Notes under the pieces: model-generated | Seen by the model: only the letters and a program-made list of their open reading frames with translations | Told to the model about the DNA's origin: nothing | Database searches by the model: none | Part shown: in pieces, positions 15,896-25,499 of the stretch | Layout of the letters: each line of letters starts with the position of its first letter | How positions within the stretch are numbered: position 1 is the first letter of the stretch | Source: Bacteroidetes bacterium UBA4416 | GTDB taxonomy: Bacteria; Bacteroidota; Bacteroidia; B-17B0; Aurantibacillaceae | Reading direction: 5' to 3' | Assembly (NCBI GenBank): GCA_002390745.1 | Contig: DGQK01000062.1 | Coordinates: forward strand, 1-59,071 | DNA length: 59,071 nt | Program-made: the position numbers and the translations under genes

Positions 15896-17833
15896 CTATA
15901 CGTCGTAGCTATATTCCCAGGCCGATTTATAAAAGTTGTAGGATTCGCAATACTCTATAAACGCCTTATAAAACGGGTGATTCCCGATGGTGGCTGTGTC
16001 CATGATCACGACCAGTTTTTTCTTCGCACGCGTCAAGGCCACATTCATCCGTCGGATGTCAAACAGGAAGCCGATCTCCGAATCGGGATTACTCCTTACC
16101 AGGGAAATATAAATGATATCACGCTCCTCGCCCTGGAAACCGTCGATGGTTTTCACCGCCAGCTCACTCACCGGGTATGCCGCATAATCAAAGGCAGCCA
16201 GCTTCTCTTTCAGTAACTCGATCTGTTCTTTGTAAGGCGAGATAATGCCGATGCTTACGGGATAAGCAGGCTCTGAATAGGCATACTGCTGCAACAACAA
16301 TTCCAGGTGTTTGAATAAAAGATCGGCCTCACCGGCATTCGACGTGCTCAGCGTTTCCGGGTTCTGATACTCATCAAATCCCCTACCCGCCGTATCGATC
16401 AGCTCAATAGGTTTGTAAAGCAATTCCAGGTCTTCATTGGTACTTAATAAGGATTCCTTCACCGATACATCGGCTTCAAGCTCGTTATTATAAAAATAGG
16501 CATTGCTGAACTCCATGATACGCTGGTGCATACGGTATTGGCGCGTGAGCAACGACGACACATTCTCATACGTTGCAAGCCGGTCGAGCATGGTCTGATC
16601 CAGGCCTTCTTTCTTGGCCTGCACACTTTTCACAACCGGAGGCAACTGGAAGTGGTCGCCACTGAAAATAACCCTGCGGCATTTCAGCAAGGGAATCCAG
16701 GACACAGCCTCCAGGACCTGCGATGCTTCATCAAAAAACAAGGTATTGAATGTTTTCCGCGCCAGCGCCCGGTTATTGGATGTTACAGGCGTACAGCAAA
16801 TGACCTGCGAATGATCGAACAAAGAATTGACAATGTAATCTTCCAGCAAACGCGATTCCTTGATGCAGTTCTTGGCTTCCGTGTAATACATGGCCCGCTG
16901 TTTAGCATCTTCTTTCCCGAAGGTGCGTTTGTACTTTCCGGCCATGCGAAAATACTCTTCAGCATTGCGCCGCAGGTTCTTAATGTCCTTGTAATGCTCA
17001 TGGTTCTGGATTTGCCCGTCAACCGTTGTTTTCAGCAGTTCTTCGGAAACCCTTGCTGGGTGCCCTACCCGTAATACGTTGATCCCCTGCTCCACCAGCT
17101 TCTCGGTGATCAGATCGACTGCCGTATTGGTCGGCGCACATACCAGAACTTGTTTTTCTGTTTGCAGAACGAGGCGGATGGCCTGTACGATCGTCGTGGT
17201 CTTTCCTGTTCCCGGAGGACCATGCACCACGGCCACATCGTTGGCCGACAGGATATGCCTGACGGCCCGGTTCTGTGAGAGGTTCAGCTGTGGGATCAGG
17301 ATGCTTTCGTCTATTTTCTCAAAGGTCGGAACCTCATTCCCTTCAATGATCTCACGTAACTCAGCAACACGGTTATTCCTGGCACCGATCACTTCATCCA
17401 GTGCTTTTTGCATTTCGATATAGCTGTTGTCATCAAACTGAATGTTAATGCCCAGCTTGCCCTCATAAGCCCAGTCGGGCAGCTCATCGGTATGCATGAT
17501 GATCTTCAGCTTGTTTTTACCTGATTGTTTGATCGTGCCGGTGATCTCCTGCACCTCATCGGGATTTTTATTGGAAAACAAGCTTACATTTTTGCCGGTA
17601 CTGAATAAATGCGGCATGTCGAGTGTGTTGGTACGCTCAACTTCCAGGTGTACGTAATCGGCATAACCGATCTCATTCGAGATGATCTGAATCGGGTACC
17701 AGGTAGCGCCGTTCTTCTTGCGCTGCTCAATGCTTGCCCTTAAAAACTGTTCCTTGTATTGATAGAAATCTTCTTCCCGCTCAATGACCAGTAATTCTTT
17801 TAGCTTCTTTAATCGTTCAATGCTACTTTTCAT
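15896..17833 (-). CDS. UPF1/DNA2-like superfamily 1 helicase
   Basis: This 645-residue SF1B helicase resembles bacterial relatives of IGHMBP2/UPF1. An N-terminal beta-barrel-like region (about 35-150) precedes the first RecA domain. Motif I is GPPGTGKTTT (about 203-212), motif II is FDEASQ, motif III GDHFQLPP, motif IV/V region SIGIISPYKEQIELLK, motif V TIDGFQGEERDIIY and motif VI NVALTRAKKKLVVI. It should unwind RNA or DNA 5' to 3' using ATP; the physiological substrate in bacteria is not established. It is the upstream partner of mnmD with only 2 bases between them. Confidence 0.9.
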   Translation of the reverse strand: MKSSIERLKKLKELLVIEREEDFYQYKEQFLRASIEQRKKNGATWYPIQIISNEIGYADYVHLEVERTNTLDMPHLFSTGKNVSLFSNKNPDEVQEITGTIKQSGKNKLKIIMHTDELPDWAYEGKLGINIQFDDNSYIEMQKALDEVIGARNNRVAELREIIEGNEVPTFEKIDESILIPQLNLSQNRAVRHILSANDVAVVHGPPGTGKTTTIVQAIRLVLQTEKQVLVCAPTNTAVDLITEKLVEQGINVLRVGHPARVSEELLKTTVDGQIQNHEHYKDIKNLRRNAEEYFRMAGKYKRTFGKEDAKQRAMYYTEAKNCIKESRLLEDYIVNSLFDHSQVICCTPVTSNNRALARKTFNTLFFDEASQVLEAVSWIPLLKCRRVIFSGDHFQLPPVVKSVQAKKEGLDQTMLDRLATYENVSSLLTRQYRMHQRIMEFSNAYFYNNELEADVSVKESLLSTNEDLELLYKPIELIDTAGRGFDEYQNPETLSTSNAGEADLLFKHLELLLQQYAYSEPAYPVSIGIISPYKEQIELLKEKLAAFDYAAYPVSELAVKTIDGFQGEERDIIYISLVRSNPDSEIGFLFDIRRMNVALTRAKKKLVVIMDTATIGNHPFYKAFIEYCESYNFYKSAWEYSYDV

Positions 17834-17881
17834 AGAGTTTCTCTGAGTATTTGTCCCGTCGGGCGAACTGACAGAACACTG

Positions 17882-19069
17882 CTATTTAGTTTGTTTCAAT
17901 TCGTACTGATACACCTGCCTGCCAAGCTCCGCCAGGAAAGGCAAGGCCAGCGAGTTGTATTCATATTTCCCGTCGTTGATCACCTCATCCTCATTGGCAT
18001 AGATCACCGCGCTCAGCATAAACTCCACCTTTTCCGCTTCATTATGGATATACGCACAATCTACCATAAAGCCATACGACTGCCCGACAATGTTGGTGAT
18101 CTTAAGATCCTTATCTGTGATCGGTTTCTTGCTATCGCCATAAATAAAGTACTTTTTATAGCTGTCGTAATAGGATTTATTGTAAGACGGATACGAGCTC
18201 TCACGCGGCAGCATGGTCAGGTACTGTAGCATGAACTGCTGCTGGTTCCTGTCGATGTGGTACTGATTCGCCGGCGGATAAAATTCATTGAACACCAGAC
18301 GCTGCAATAAGCTATGCACATTCTGCAAAGACATATAATTCATGTTGGTAAAATCCTTTGGCTCATTCACACGTTTATTCCGGGCATTGTAATACGCCTT
18401 ACCGACTTTAAACGTCCCTACGGCATTCGTGTAATTCCTCAGCGGCAGGCCCTGCTTTTGCTGATAGAGAAGTTTGAGGTCCTTGTCATAAAAAGACACC
18501 GGGTTGGTGATCAGGTTTGCCGTGCCCTGGCAACCTCCATCAAAGCGATGCACAATACGCATGTTCCTGTATCCCAGCTCCGCCAGGCGGTCGTGCAGGT
18601 AATCCACGCCAAGAAATTCATACACCCTTCCATAAGCTGCATTATCGCTCACCAGGAACATGCGTCGGATGTACTGCCCCAAGCTTGGGTAACCGCTTGG
18701 CGAAGTTGTGTCTTTTCTCACAGAGCGCTGGCAGGTATTGGCACTATCGGTAAACATGATGGTTTCCTTCTCCAGTTTCAGATCGTTCAGCTTTTCCATC
18801 GCGATGATGGAACAGGGCAATTTCACAAGACTGGCACAGTAGAAGTAAGTCGTAGAATCCACGTGGTACAGGTAATTCTTAAACGTGGGCTTTCCCTCCG
18901 CGTCGCGCCTGATCTGCGTGTAAATGATCTGTAAACGGTATTTTCCGGAGCCGGCAGCAACTTTCTGCAATACCGGATTTTTCTTAAAAAGGGAATCAAA
19001 TGAAAACGCCCTCTGTGCGTACTGCATCAAAGGTAATAGGACAACGATGAATGCAGCTGCTTTCTTCAT
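17882..19069 (-). CDS. beta-lactamase-like serine hydrolase, exported
   Basis: This 395-residue exported protein (signal peptide MKKAAAFIVVLLPLMQYAQ) has a class A beta-lactamase/DD-peptidase-like fold. The SxxK motif is SLVK with Ser80 and Lys83, and the SDN motif appears as VSDNAAYGRVYEFLG. The third KTG-type motif is not obvious; the region NIVGQSYGFMVD is its likely position but lacks the Lys-Thr-Gly. It is longer than true class A enzymes, so a peptidase or esterase role in the envelope is more likely than antibiotic hydrolysis. It follows a lipoprotein gene by 14 bases on the same strand. Confidence 0.78.
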   Translation of the reverse strand: MKKAAAFIVVLLPLMQYAQRAFSFDSLFKKNPVLQKVAAGSGKYRLQIIYTQIRRDAEGKPTFKNYLYHVDSTTYFYCASLVKLPCSIIAMEKLNDLKLEKETIMFTDSANTCQRSVRKDTTSPSGYPSLGQYIRRMFLVSDNAAYGRVYEFLGVDYLHDRLAELGYRNMRIVHRFDGGCQGTANLITNPVSFYDKDLKLLYQQKQGLPLRNYTNAVGTFKVGKAYYNARNKRVNEPKDFTNMNYMSLQNVHSLLQRLVFNEFYPPANQYHIDRNQQQFMLQYLTMLPRESSYPSYNKSYYDSYKKYFIYGDSKKPITDKDLKITNIVGQSYGFMVDCAYIHNEAEKVEFMLSAVIYANEDEVINDGKYEYNSLALPFLAELGRQVYQYELKQTK

Positions 19070-19083
19070 GAGCGGATTTCATA

Positions 19084-20301
19084 TTAATGCTTTTTGGTAG
19101 CGATCAGCAGGTTACTGTTTTTATCTTTGAAGTTATAGCCGATGCCAAAGCCGATCTCCTTTGCTCCTTGCTGTTTATAGAGCGAATCGAGGTCTTTCTG
19201 GTAAAACTCCTTGAACATCGGGATAGGCCTGGTATATTGCCCGTACAACGTATAGTCCCAGGTGTGGCCGCTGTCGGCAAAGTAGTGGAAGGAAATGCCG
19301 CTGTCATCCTGGATGACCTGTTCGCTCTGTTCCAGGATCACGTTACGGATAATAGAGAAATAACTTTTATGCATCAGGTAGGAAGCGCCTTTAAGGTAGG
19401 TATTCACGGTGCCCATGTTTTTCAGGTAATTCACAAAATTCTGATTGCTCTTTAATCCACCGTCTGCTGCATTTAATGAGAAATAATACAAGGTCTTCGG
19501 CTTCTTGTTTACATCCGTAAATTTCAATTCCAGGCCGCGTGTATTTGTTTTTTTCTTTTTCAGAGAAGCAAAGGATTCTTCGTAAACTACCGCTCCGGTG
19601 CTGTCAACCGTGACCGGCTTCGCTGAGCAAAACTCGTTGCCCGTGCGCTTCAGGAAAAGGATCAGTAAATGCAGGGTGCCATCCACTTCCGTATTTTTCA
19701 AATCATTCTTCATACTCTGCGTTCTGAAAAAACTGAATTTCAGGATAGCATTCAGGGAGGTGTTCACCTTTGAATAATAGATATCCATTGAATCCTTGTT
19801 CTCTGCCTTAAAGCGCGGCAGGCTTCCCACAGGCTCCAGGCCGATCATCACATACCTGTCGGCTTCCGGAAAGAATGTCTGCGCATATAAAATGTCAGGG
19901 CCAGAGAAAGGATAGAACAACGTTGCCGGTGTTTTCACTACATGCGACAACTCATTGTCCCTGAAGGTACGCAGGTTGGTCAGGCGCGTCGAATCAAAAT
20001 TCATCCAGCGTTTATCGAAATTCTGGCTAAAGGCTTTGAAGTCGGACGACGACTGGATCTCGCGGTATACCGAATTACTGTCGGCAATACCTGCCATGAG
20101 GTCGGCCAGGGAATTCAAAGAGTCGTTGGCGCAGGCCATCAAAGGCTCTTCCTTCACCGTATCTTTTGTCATTTCCTGGACCACTTTTTCCACTTTCGCC
20201 GAATCTATGATCAATTCACCCGTTTTCTCATGGGATGAAGGGGAACATGCAACGATACCAATTACCGACACCAAAGCGGCTAACTTTAAACTTCCTGACA
20301 T
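19084..20301 (-). CDS. lipoprotein of unknown function
   Basis: This 405-residue protein starts with a lipoprotein signal peptide (SLKLAALVSVIGIVAC, lipidated Cys about residue 19) followed by a polar linker. The mature part has no recognised domain. A conserved-looking block, TPATLFYPFSGPDILYAQTFFPEADRYVMIGLEPVG (split here at about residues 123-158), suggests a defined fold. It is an envelope protein of unknown role. Its start overlaps the upstream permease by 16 bases and its stop is 14 bases from the serine hydrolase, so it is part of one minus-strand operon with the M23 peptidase and permease. Confidence 0.7.
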   Translation of the reverse strand: MSGSLKLAALVSVIGIVACSPSSHEKTGELIIDSAKVEKVVQEMTKDTVKEEPLMACANDSLNSLADLMAGIADSNSVYREIQSSSDFKAFSQNFDKRWMNFDSTRLTNLRTFRDNELSHVVKTPATLFYPFSGPDILYAQTFFPEADRYVMIGLEPVGSLPRFKAENKDSMDIYYSKVNTSLNAILKFSFFRTQSMKNDLKNTEVDGTLHLLILFLKRTGNEFCSAKPVTVDSTGAVVYEESFASLKKKKTNTRGLELKFTDVNKKPKTLYYFSLNAADGGLKSNQNFVNYLKNMGTVNTYLKGASYLMHKSYFSIIRNVILEQSEQVIQDDSGISFHYFADSGHTWDYTLYGQYTRPIPMFKEFYQKDLDSLYKQQGAKEIGFGIGYNFKDKNSNLLIATKKH

Positions 20302-21608
20302 TTTTGTTTTTCTTTTTTGTAAATGATTAATTTTCCTGCAAGATAGATCAGCCCGCCGAAGCCTACGTTTAAAAGACCCAACAGGGATTCGGAAGGTTTT
20401 TCGCGGAATACGGTATAGAGGATAAAGGCATTGAGCGCCAGAAAAATCAACGGTGTCACCGGGTAACCCCAGGTTTTATAAGCGGGGGAGCTGAGTTTTC
20501 TTGCACGCAGAATAAATACGCTGAACACCGTGAGGAAGGTAAAAATGCTGAGGCTGAATCCAACAAAGGTCAGCACCTGCTCGAATTTTGCACTCAGGAT
20601 CAGCAGCACTGTAATCGCCGACTGAACAATCACCGCCACATAAGGCACATTGCTCCTGTTGGTCTTAGACAGGAAACTCAGAATTTCCAGATCTTCTCCC
20701 ATTGACTTGATGATGCGCGGGCCGGCCATGATCATGGCGCTGATAGAAGAGATCAATAAAAAAGCGATGATCAGGCTCATGAACTGCCCAAACACGTTTC
20801 CGAAAATATGCATGGCACTGACGTGCCCGATCTCCAATACGCCGGTTAGCTCACTGGCGGGGGCGCTGTACAGGAAAATGTAATTGAGGATCACATAGAT
20901 CACCGTCACGATCGCTGTTCCGATAAGCAAAGCCCTGGGCAAATTTTTCTGCGGGTTCTGCATATCGCCGGCCAGGTAGGAAGCGGCATTCCAGCCGCTG
21001 TAGGCATACGACACATAGATCAGGCTTACCCAAAAGGCCGGGCTCAGAATTTCTGCCCCGGAGGTGGGCTGCGGCAGGATCGTGATCTCATGCGCCGGAG
21101 TATAGCAAAAGCCGGCAACGATGAATCCAAGGATCACAAATACTTTCAAAAAGGTGAGGACCTTCTGGAAGCTGCTCCCCGCCTTCAAATTAGTAGCATG
21201 GATCACCGTAATGATCCCCACTACCGACAAGGCACACATAGTGACGCTAACCTGAGGAAAAATCTTGTTGACGTAGGAGCCCAGCGCCATCGAAGCCAGT
21301 GCCACCGGCGCAGCAAAACCAACCGTGGAAGATACCCAGCCCGATAAAAAACCAACGGAAGGATGAATAAGCCTGGTCAGGTACGCATATTCGCCGCCGC
21401 TACGCGGGATAGCCACGCCCAGTTCGCAATACACCAGGGCACCGCAAAACGAAATGACCCCACCCAGCAGCCAGAGTACTAAAATGCTGAATACCGAGTG
21501 AATGTCGAATAGCTGAAAGCCCAGGCTGGTAAAGACACCCGTGCCGATCATGTTAGCGATCACCAACGAAATAGCGGTATAAAAACCGATTTTATACGTC
21601 GAATTCAT
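20286..21608 (-). CDS. APC-family amino acid permease
   Basis: This 440-residue inner-membrane protein has about 12 hydrophobic segments and the APC signature in the first helix (NMIGTGVFTSLGFQL). Helix 6 region YAYSGWNAASYLAGD is typical of LAT/APC transporters that exchange or import amino acids. Substrate is not predictable. Its ATG overlaps the stop of the M23 peptidase gene by one base, and its 3' end overlaps the lipoprotein gene by 16 bases, indicating tight coupling. Confidence 0.9.
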   Translation of the reverse strand: MNSTYKIGFYTAISLVIANMIGTGVFTSLGFQLFDIHSVFSILVLWLLGGVISFCGALVYCELGVAIPRSGGEYAYLTRLIHPSVGFLSGWVSSTVGFAAPVALASMALGSYVNKIFPQVSVTMCALSVVGIITVIHATNLKAGSSFQKVLTFLKVFVILGFIVAGFCYTPAHEITILPQPTSGAEILSPAFWVSLIYVSYAYSGWNAASYLAGDMQNPQKNLPRALLIGTAIVTVIYVILNYIFLYSAPASELTGVLEIGHVSAMHIFGNVFGQFMSLIIAFLLISSISAMIMAGPRIIKSMGEDLEILSFLSKTNRSNVPYVAVIVQSAITVLLILSAKFEQVLTFVGFSLSIFTFLTVFSVFILRARKLSSPAYKTWGYPVTPLIFLALNAFILYTVFREKPSESLLGLLNVGFGGLIYLAGKLIIYKKEKQKCQEV

Positions 21609-22579
21609 TAATCGTAAGATTGGGTAGACTTGGATGAAAGCTCCAGCATGATCTGGTACTGTTCAGGAGAAAGGTCATTGTAGTAGAAATTGATCGGGTT
21701 GACTTTCTCTCCGTTCTTGATCACTTCGTAATGCACATGCGGCCCCGTGCTCAGGCCGGTACTGCCTACATAGCCGATCAGCTCACCGCGTTTTACTTTG
21801 GCATTGACCTTGGCGGCGATCTTACTCATGTGGCCATAGAGGGTTTTATAACCATACCCGTGGTCGATCACTACATGGTTTCCATAACCCTGCGCCGAAG
21901 CGTCCGCTGTTTCCACAACGCCGTCGCCGGTGGCATAAATCGGAGTGCCCTGCTCGGCCGTGAAATCCATTCCGGGGTGAAATTCCTGGGTTTTGTAAAT
22001 GGGATGCGTCCGCCATCCGTAGCCGCTTGGTAAATGCTTAAGGTCTTTATTGTTCAGGGGCATAATGGCCGGAATAGAGGCAATCAGCTTCTCCTTGCCC
22101 CGCGCCATTTTTACGACTTCATCAAAGGATTTTGACTGGATGTACAATTGCTTGGTAATCCGGTCCAGGCGCTCGGTAGCCTGTTTCATGAGGGCTGTAT
22201 TGTCATAACCCTCGAGGTCTTTATAGCGGTCGCTGCCGCCAAAGCCAGCCTGGCGCACACTTCCCGGAATCGGCTCCGCCTCAAAGATCACGCGGTAAAT
22301 ATTGTCGTCGCGGTCCTGCAAATCGTTGAGCACCGCCTGTACCTGGTTCATTTTTTTGTTCAGCAGGTCGTATTGCAGTCGCATCACCTCGGCTTCCCGG
22401 CGCAGCTGCTTTTCCTTGGGCGAGTCGATAAAGCGGTATGCCAGCATCACAATCACAACGGCAAACACGGAACCAATGCCCAGATAGCTCAGCACCTGCA
22501 GGAAACGCTGCCTGAACGTCACCTTCACTTTCTCATAGGTGAGCGATTTCGTATTGAACCTGTATTTTACCTTTGACAT
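21608..22579 (-). CDS. M23-family (LytM) peptidoglycan endopeptidase, membrane anchored
   Basis: This 323-residue protein has an N-terminal cytoplasmic stretch, one membrane helix (about 33-52), a coiled-coil region (about 60-95) and a C-terminal LytM/M23 metallopeptidase domain. The zinc site is complete: EFHPGMDFTA supplies His and Asp, GPHVHYEV supplies the HxH pair, and the TLYGHMS strand is present. It probably cleaves peptidoglycan cross-bridges, as do related M23 proteins common in Bacteroidota. It is the first gene of a four-gene minus-strand operon. Confidence 0.92.
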   Translation of the reverse strand: MSKVKYRFNTKSLTYEKVKVTFRQRFLQVLSYLGIGSVFAVVIVMLAYRFIDSPKEKQLRREAEVMRLQYDLLNKKMNQVQAVLNDLQDRDDNIYRVIFEAEPIPGSVRQAGFGGSDRYKDLEGYDNTALMKQATERLDRITKQLYIQSKSFDEVVKMARGKEKLIASIPAIMPLNNKDLKHLPSGYGWRTHPIYKTQEFHPGMDFTAEQGTPIYATGDGVVETADASAQGYGNHVVIDHGYGYKTLYGHMSKIAAKVNAKVKRGELIGYVGSTGLSTGPHVHYEVIKNGEKVNPINFYYNDLSPEQYQIMLELSSKSTQSYD

Positions 22580-22598
22580 GCTGTCTTTTAAAGAACAG

Positions 22599-22606
22599 CA
22601 AATATA
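22599..22606 (-). promoter_or_regulatory. -7 box TATATTTG for the M23 peptidase operon
   Basis: On the minus strand TATATTTG matches TAnnTTTG exactly, 19 bases before the M23 ATG. No TTTG lies at the usual -33 distance. Confidence 0.55.
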
Positions 22607-22718
22607 GCAATTTCATTGATTCCGGCGTCCGGATTCTGAATGACCAAACATCGAAAAAACCGGTGGAAATCCTTCCAAAAAGTGAATAAAATATGCCATT
22701 TGATGCCATTGATTTTAG

Positions 22719-22726
22719 TATATTCG
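22719..22726 (+). promoter_or_regulatory. candidate -7 box (TATATTCG) for alaS
   Basis: TATATTCG lies 19 bases before the alaS ATG and resembles TAnnTTTG with one change. A TTTG at 22699-22702 is 16 bases upstream, shorter than the usual spacing of about 19-21. Confidence 0.4.
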
Positions 22727-22745
22727 CTTCTTCTTTTTTAACTAT

Positions 22746-25415
22746 ATGGAATCAAGTAAAGTACGCGAAACATTTTTAGAGTTTTTTAAATCGAAAGGTC
22801 ACGAGATTGTGCCTTCCGCGCCCATGGTCGTGAAAGGCGACCCCACGCTGATGTTCAATAACAGCGGGATGGCCCCGTTCAAGGATATTTTCCTGGGCAA
22901 CGCGCCGATCAAATTTCCACGGGTGGCCGATACTCAGAAATGCCTGCGTGTGAGCGGTAAGCACAATGACCTGGAGGAAGTGGGGGTTGACACTTACCAC
23001 CACACCATGTTCGAGATGTTGGGCAACTGGAGCTTCGGCGATTATTTCAAAAAAGAAGCCATTGCCTGGGCCTGGGAATTGCTGACCGAGGTTTATAAGA
23101 TTGACAAAAGCCGCCTGTACGTGACTGTATTTGAAGGCAGCCCGGAAGAAAATGTACCTTTCGACCAGGAAGCGTACGACACCTGGAAATTGTATGTTAC
23201 TGAAGACCGTATCCTGAAAGGAAATAAAAAAGACAATTTCTGGGAAATGGGTGATACCGGCCCCTGCGGACCCTGCACCGAGATCCACTACGATGGCCGG
23301 AGTGACGAAGAGCGTGCAAAAGTTCCGGGAGCTTCCTTAGTGAATAACGATGATCCGCAGGTCATTGAGATCTGGAACAACGTGTTCATGGAGTTTATGC
23401 GTAAAGCTGATAAAAGCCTCGAAAAACTACCTAAACAGCACGTCGATACCGGCATGGGCTTCGAACGTCTGGTGCGTGTGCTGCAAGGCAAGCAATCGAA
23501 CTACGACACCGATGTATTCACGCCTTTGCTGAATAAAATTGAGGAGCTGAGCGGACATCGTTACAAGCCGGAGGATGAGAATCATCACAAGAAACAACTC
23601 ATCATCAATATTGCGATGCGTGTGATCGCCGATCACATCCGCACGATTTCGTTCTCCATTGCCGACGGACAGCTGCCAAGCAATACCGGCGCAGGTTACG
23701 TGATCCGTCGGATCCTTCGCCGTGCCATCCGTTACGGCTACCAGTCGCTGAATATCAAGGAACCTTTTATGTACCGCCTGGTGCCTGTATTAGCTCACCA
23801 GCTGGGGCACCAGTTCCCGGAGCTCAACACGCAGAAGATCCTGATCGAAAAAGTCATTAAGGAAGAGGAAGTCTCTTTCTATAAAACGCTGGAGATCGGC
23901 CTCAAACGCATCGACCAGGTCTGCATCGACCTTACGCAGTCTCACAGCAGCAAGGTAATCGATGGCAAGGTGGTATTTGAATTATATGATACCTTTGGCT
24001 TCCCCGTAGATTTAACCTCCCTGATTGCCCGTGGCTATGATCTCAGCATTGATGAGGAAGGTTTCAAAGTATTGCTGGAAGAACAGAAGAAACGCTCCCG
24101 CGCCGCCACCTCTATAGACACAGACGATTGGGTGTATATTGAAAAGAACCGGAAGCAATCCGACAGCTCCATTCCTGAAACAGAGTTTGTGGGTTACACT
24201 GATCTTGAAGCAGAAAGTAATATTGTGCGCTACCGCAAGGTGAAAGCAAAAAACAAAGAGCAGTTCCAGCTCGTGCTCGACAAAACGCCTTTCTATGCGG
24301 AAAGCGGCGGACAGGTAGGCGATACAGGCACTCTGGAGAACATCAACGAAAAGATTTACATTACCGATACCAAAAAGGAAAACGGTGTCATCATCCATTT
24401 TAGTGACAAGCTTCCTGAAAATGTGGAGGCCACGTTTACAGCCAAAGTGGATAAGAGCAAACGTGCTTTCACCGAGAATAATCACAGTGCAACTCACTTG
24501 TTGCATGCGGCTTTGCGCCAGGTATTGGGCACACACGTGGAGCAAAAGGAAAGCTTCGTCAATGACGAATATTTGCGTTTTGGATTTTCGCACTTCTCAA
24601 AGATTACGGATGAAGAATTACACGAGATTGAAAAGATCGTGAACACGAAGATCCGCGAGAACATCCACAGCAACATTCAGCAAATGAGCATCGACGAAGC
24701 GAAAAAAACCGGTGCGATGGCTTTGTTTACCGAGAAATACGGCGATGTGGTACGCGTGGTGGAATTCGATAAAAATTTCTCTATCGAGCTTTGCGGTGGT
24801 ACTCACGTGGATGCTACCGGGCAGATCGGTTATTTCAAGATCATTTCCGAAGGATCCACTGCTGCCGGCATCCGCCGGATCGAAGCGGTAACCGCGGTGA
24901 AAGCGGAAGAATTTTTCGATCACCAAACGGCCATGTTGAATGAGGTGAAAGCTTTATTGAAAAACAATAAGGATGTAGTAAAAAGCCTGAGCAACCTCGT
25001 GGATGAGAATGCGGAGCTTCAAAAACAGCTTCACAGCTTACTGAAAGAAAAAGCGCAGAGCATCAAACAGGATCTGCTTACGAAAGTGCAGACTAAGAAC
25101 GGGATGAATGTGATCATTGAAAAGATCAGCTTCGACAGTGCGGAAGACATCAAAAATATCCTGTTCGAAATCCGCAACCAGCTTGAGAACTGCGTGTGCA
25201 TCATCGGCGCGGAAATAAAGGGCAAGCCGAGTATTTCGGTGATCCTGAGCGACACGCTCGTGAAAGAGAAAAACCTCAATGCCGGCACCATCATCAAAGA
25301 CCTCGCAAAAGAGATCAACGGCGGCGGCGGTGGGCAGCCTTTTTATGCGCAAGCCGGCGGTAGCAAGCCCGAAGGACTGGATGCTGCTTTGGCGAAAGCG
25401 AAAGCGATGTTTTAA
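22746..25415 (+). CDS. alaS: alanyl-tRNA synthetase
   Basis: AlaS charges tRNA-Ala. The 889-residue protein has the class II catalytic domain at the N-terminus (RETFLEFFKSKGHEIVPSAP, FNNSGMAPFKDIFLG, MFEMLGNWSFGDYFK), an editing domain with the zinc-binding HSATHLLHAAL (about 578-588) and CGGTHVDATGQIGYFKI (about 683), and a C-terminal DHHA1/C-Ala domain ending in the Gly-rich NGGGGGQPFYAQAGG. Length is normal. It is preceded by a candidate promoter and followed by a long palindrome. Confidence 0.98.
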   Translation: MESSKVRETFLEFFKSKGHEIVPSAPMVVKGDPTLMFNNSGMAPFKDIFLGNAPIKFPRVADTQKCLRVSGKHNDLEEVGVDTYHHTMFEMLGNWSFGDYFKKEAIAWAWELLTEVYKIDKSRLYVTVFEGSPEENVPFDQEAYDTWKLYVTEDRILKGNKKDNFWEMGDTGPCGPCTEIHYDGRSDEERAKVPGASLVNNDDPQVIEIWNNVFMEFMRKADKSLEKLPKQHVDTGMGFERLVRVLQGKQSNYDTDVFTPLLNKIEELSGHRYKPEDENHHKKQLIINIAMRVIADHIRTISFSIADGQLPSNTGAGYVIRRILRRAIRYGYQSLNIKEPFMYRLVPVLAHQLGHQFPELNTQKILIEKVIKEEEVSFYKTLEIGLKRIDQVCIDLTQSHSSKVIDGKVVFELYDTFGFPVDLTSLIARGYDLSIDEEGFKVLLEEQKKRSRAATSIDTDDWVYIEKNRKQSDSSIPETEFVGYTDLEAESNIVRYRKVKAKNKEQFQLVLDKTPFYAESGGQVGDTGTLENINEKIYITDTKKENGVIIHFSDKLPENVEATFTAKVDKSKRAFTENNHSATHLLHAALRQVLGTHVEQKESFVNDEYLRFGFSHFSKITDEELHEIEKIVNTKIRENIHSNIQQMSIDEAKKTGAMALFTEKYGDVVRVVEFDKNFSIELCGGTHVDATGQIGYFKIISEGSTAAGIRRIEAVTAVKAEEFFDHQTAMLNEVKALLKNNKDVVKSLSNLVDENAELQKQLHSLLKEKAQSIKQDLLTKVQTKNGMNVIIEKISFDSAEDIKNILFEIRNQLENCVCIIGAEIKGKPSISVILSDTLVKEKNLNAGTIIKDLAKEINGGGGGQPFYAQAGGSKPEGLDAALAKAKAMF

Positions 25416-25423
25416 CCGAATTC

Positions 25424-25477
25424 TGGCTTCGAGAGCCTCAGCCAGCGGATTATCGGTGGCTGAGGCTCTCGAAGCCA
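25424..25477. repeat. 21-bp-arm perfect palindrome, REP-like, possible terminator
   Basis: Bases 25424-25444 and 25457-25477 are perfect reverse complements around a 12-base loop. The arm core GGCTGAGGCTCTCGAAGCC resembles, from memory, a palindrome that is dispersed in many Bacteroidota genomes. It begins 8 bases after the alaS stop and ends 22 bases before ridA, so it may act as an alaS terminator, though the T run after it is poor. Confidence 0.75.
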
Positions 25478-25499
25478 CATTTTAAAAACTAAAAATACC

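Noticed and set aside
17882..19069. True class A beta-lactamase (antibiotic resistance)
   Set aside because: The protein is too long and lacks an obvious KTG motif; SxxK and SDN alone fit envelope peptidases as well.
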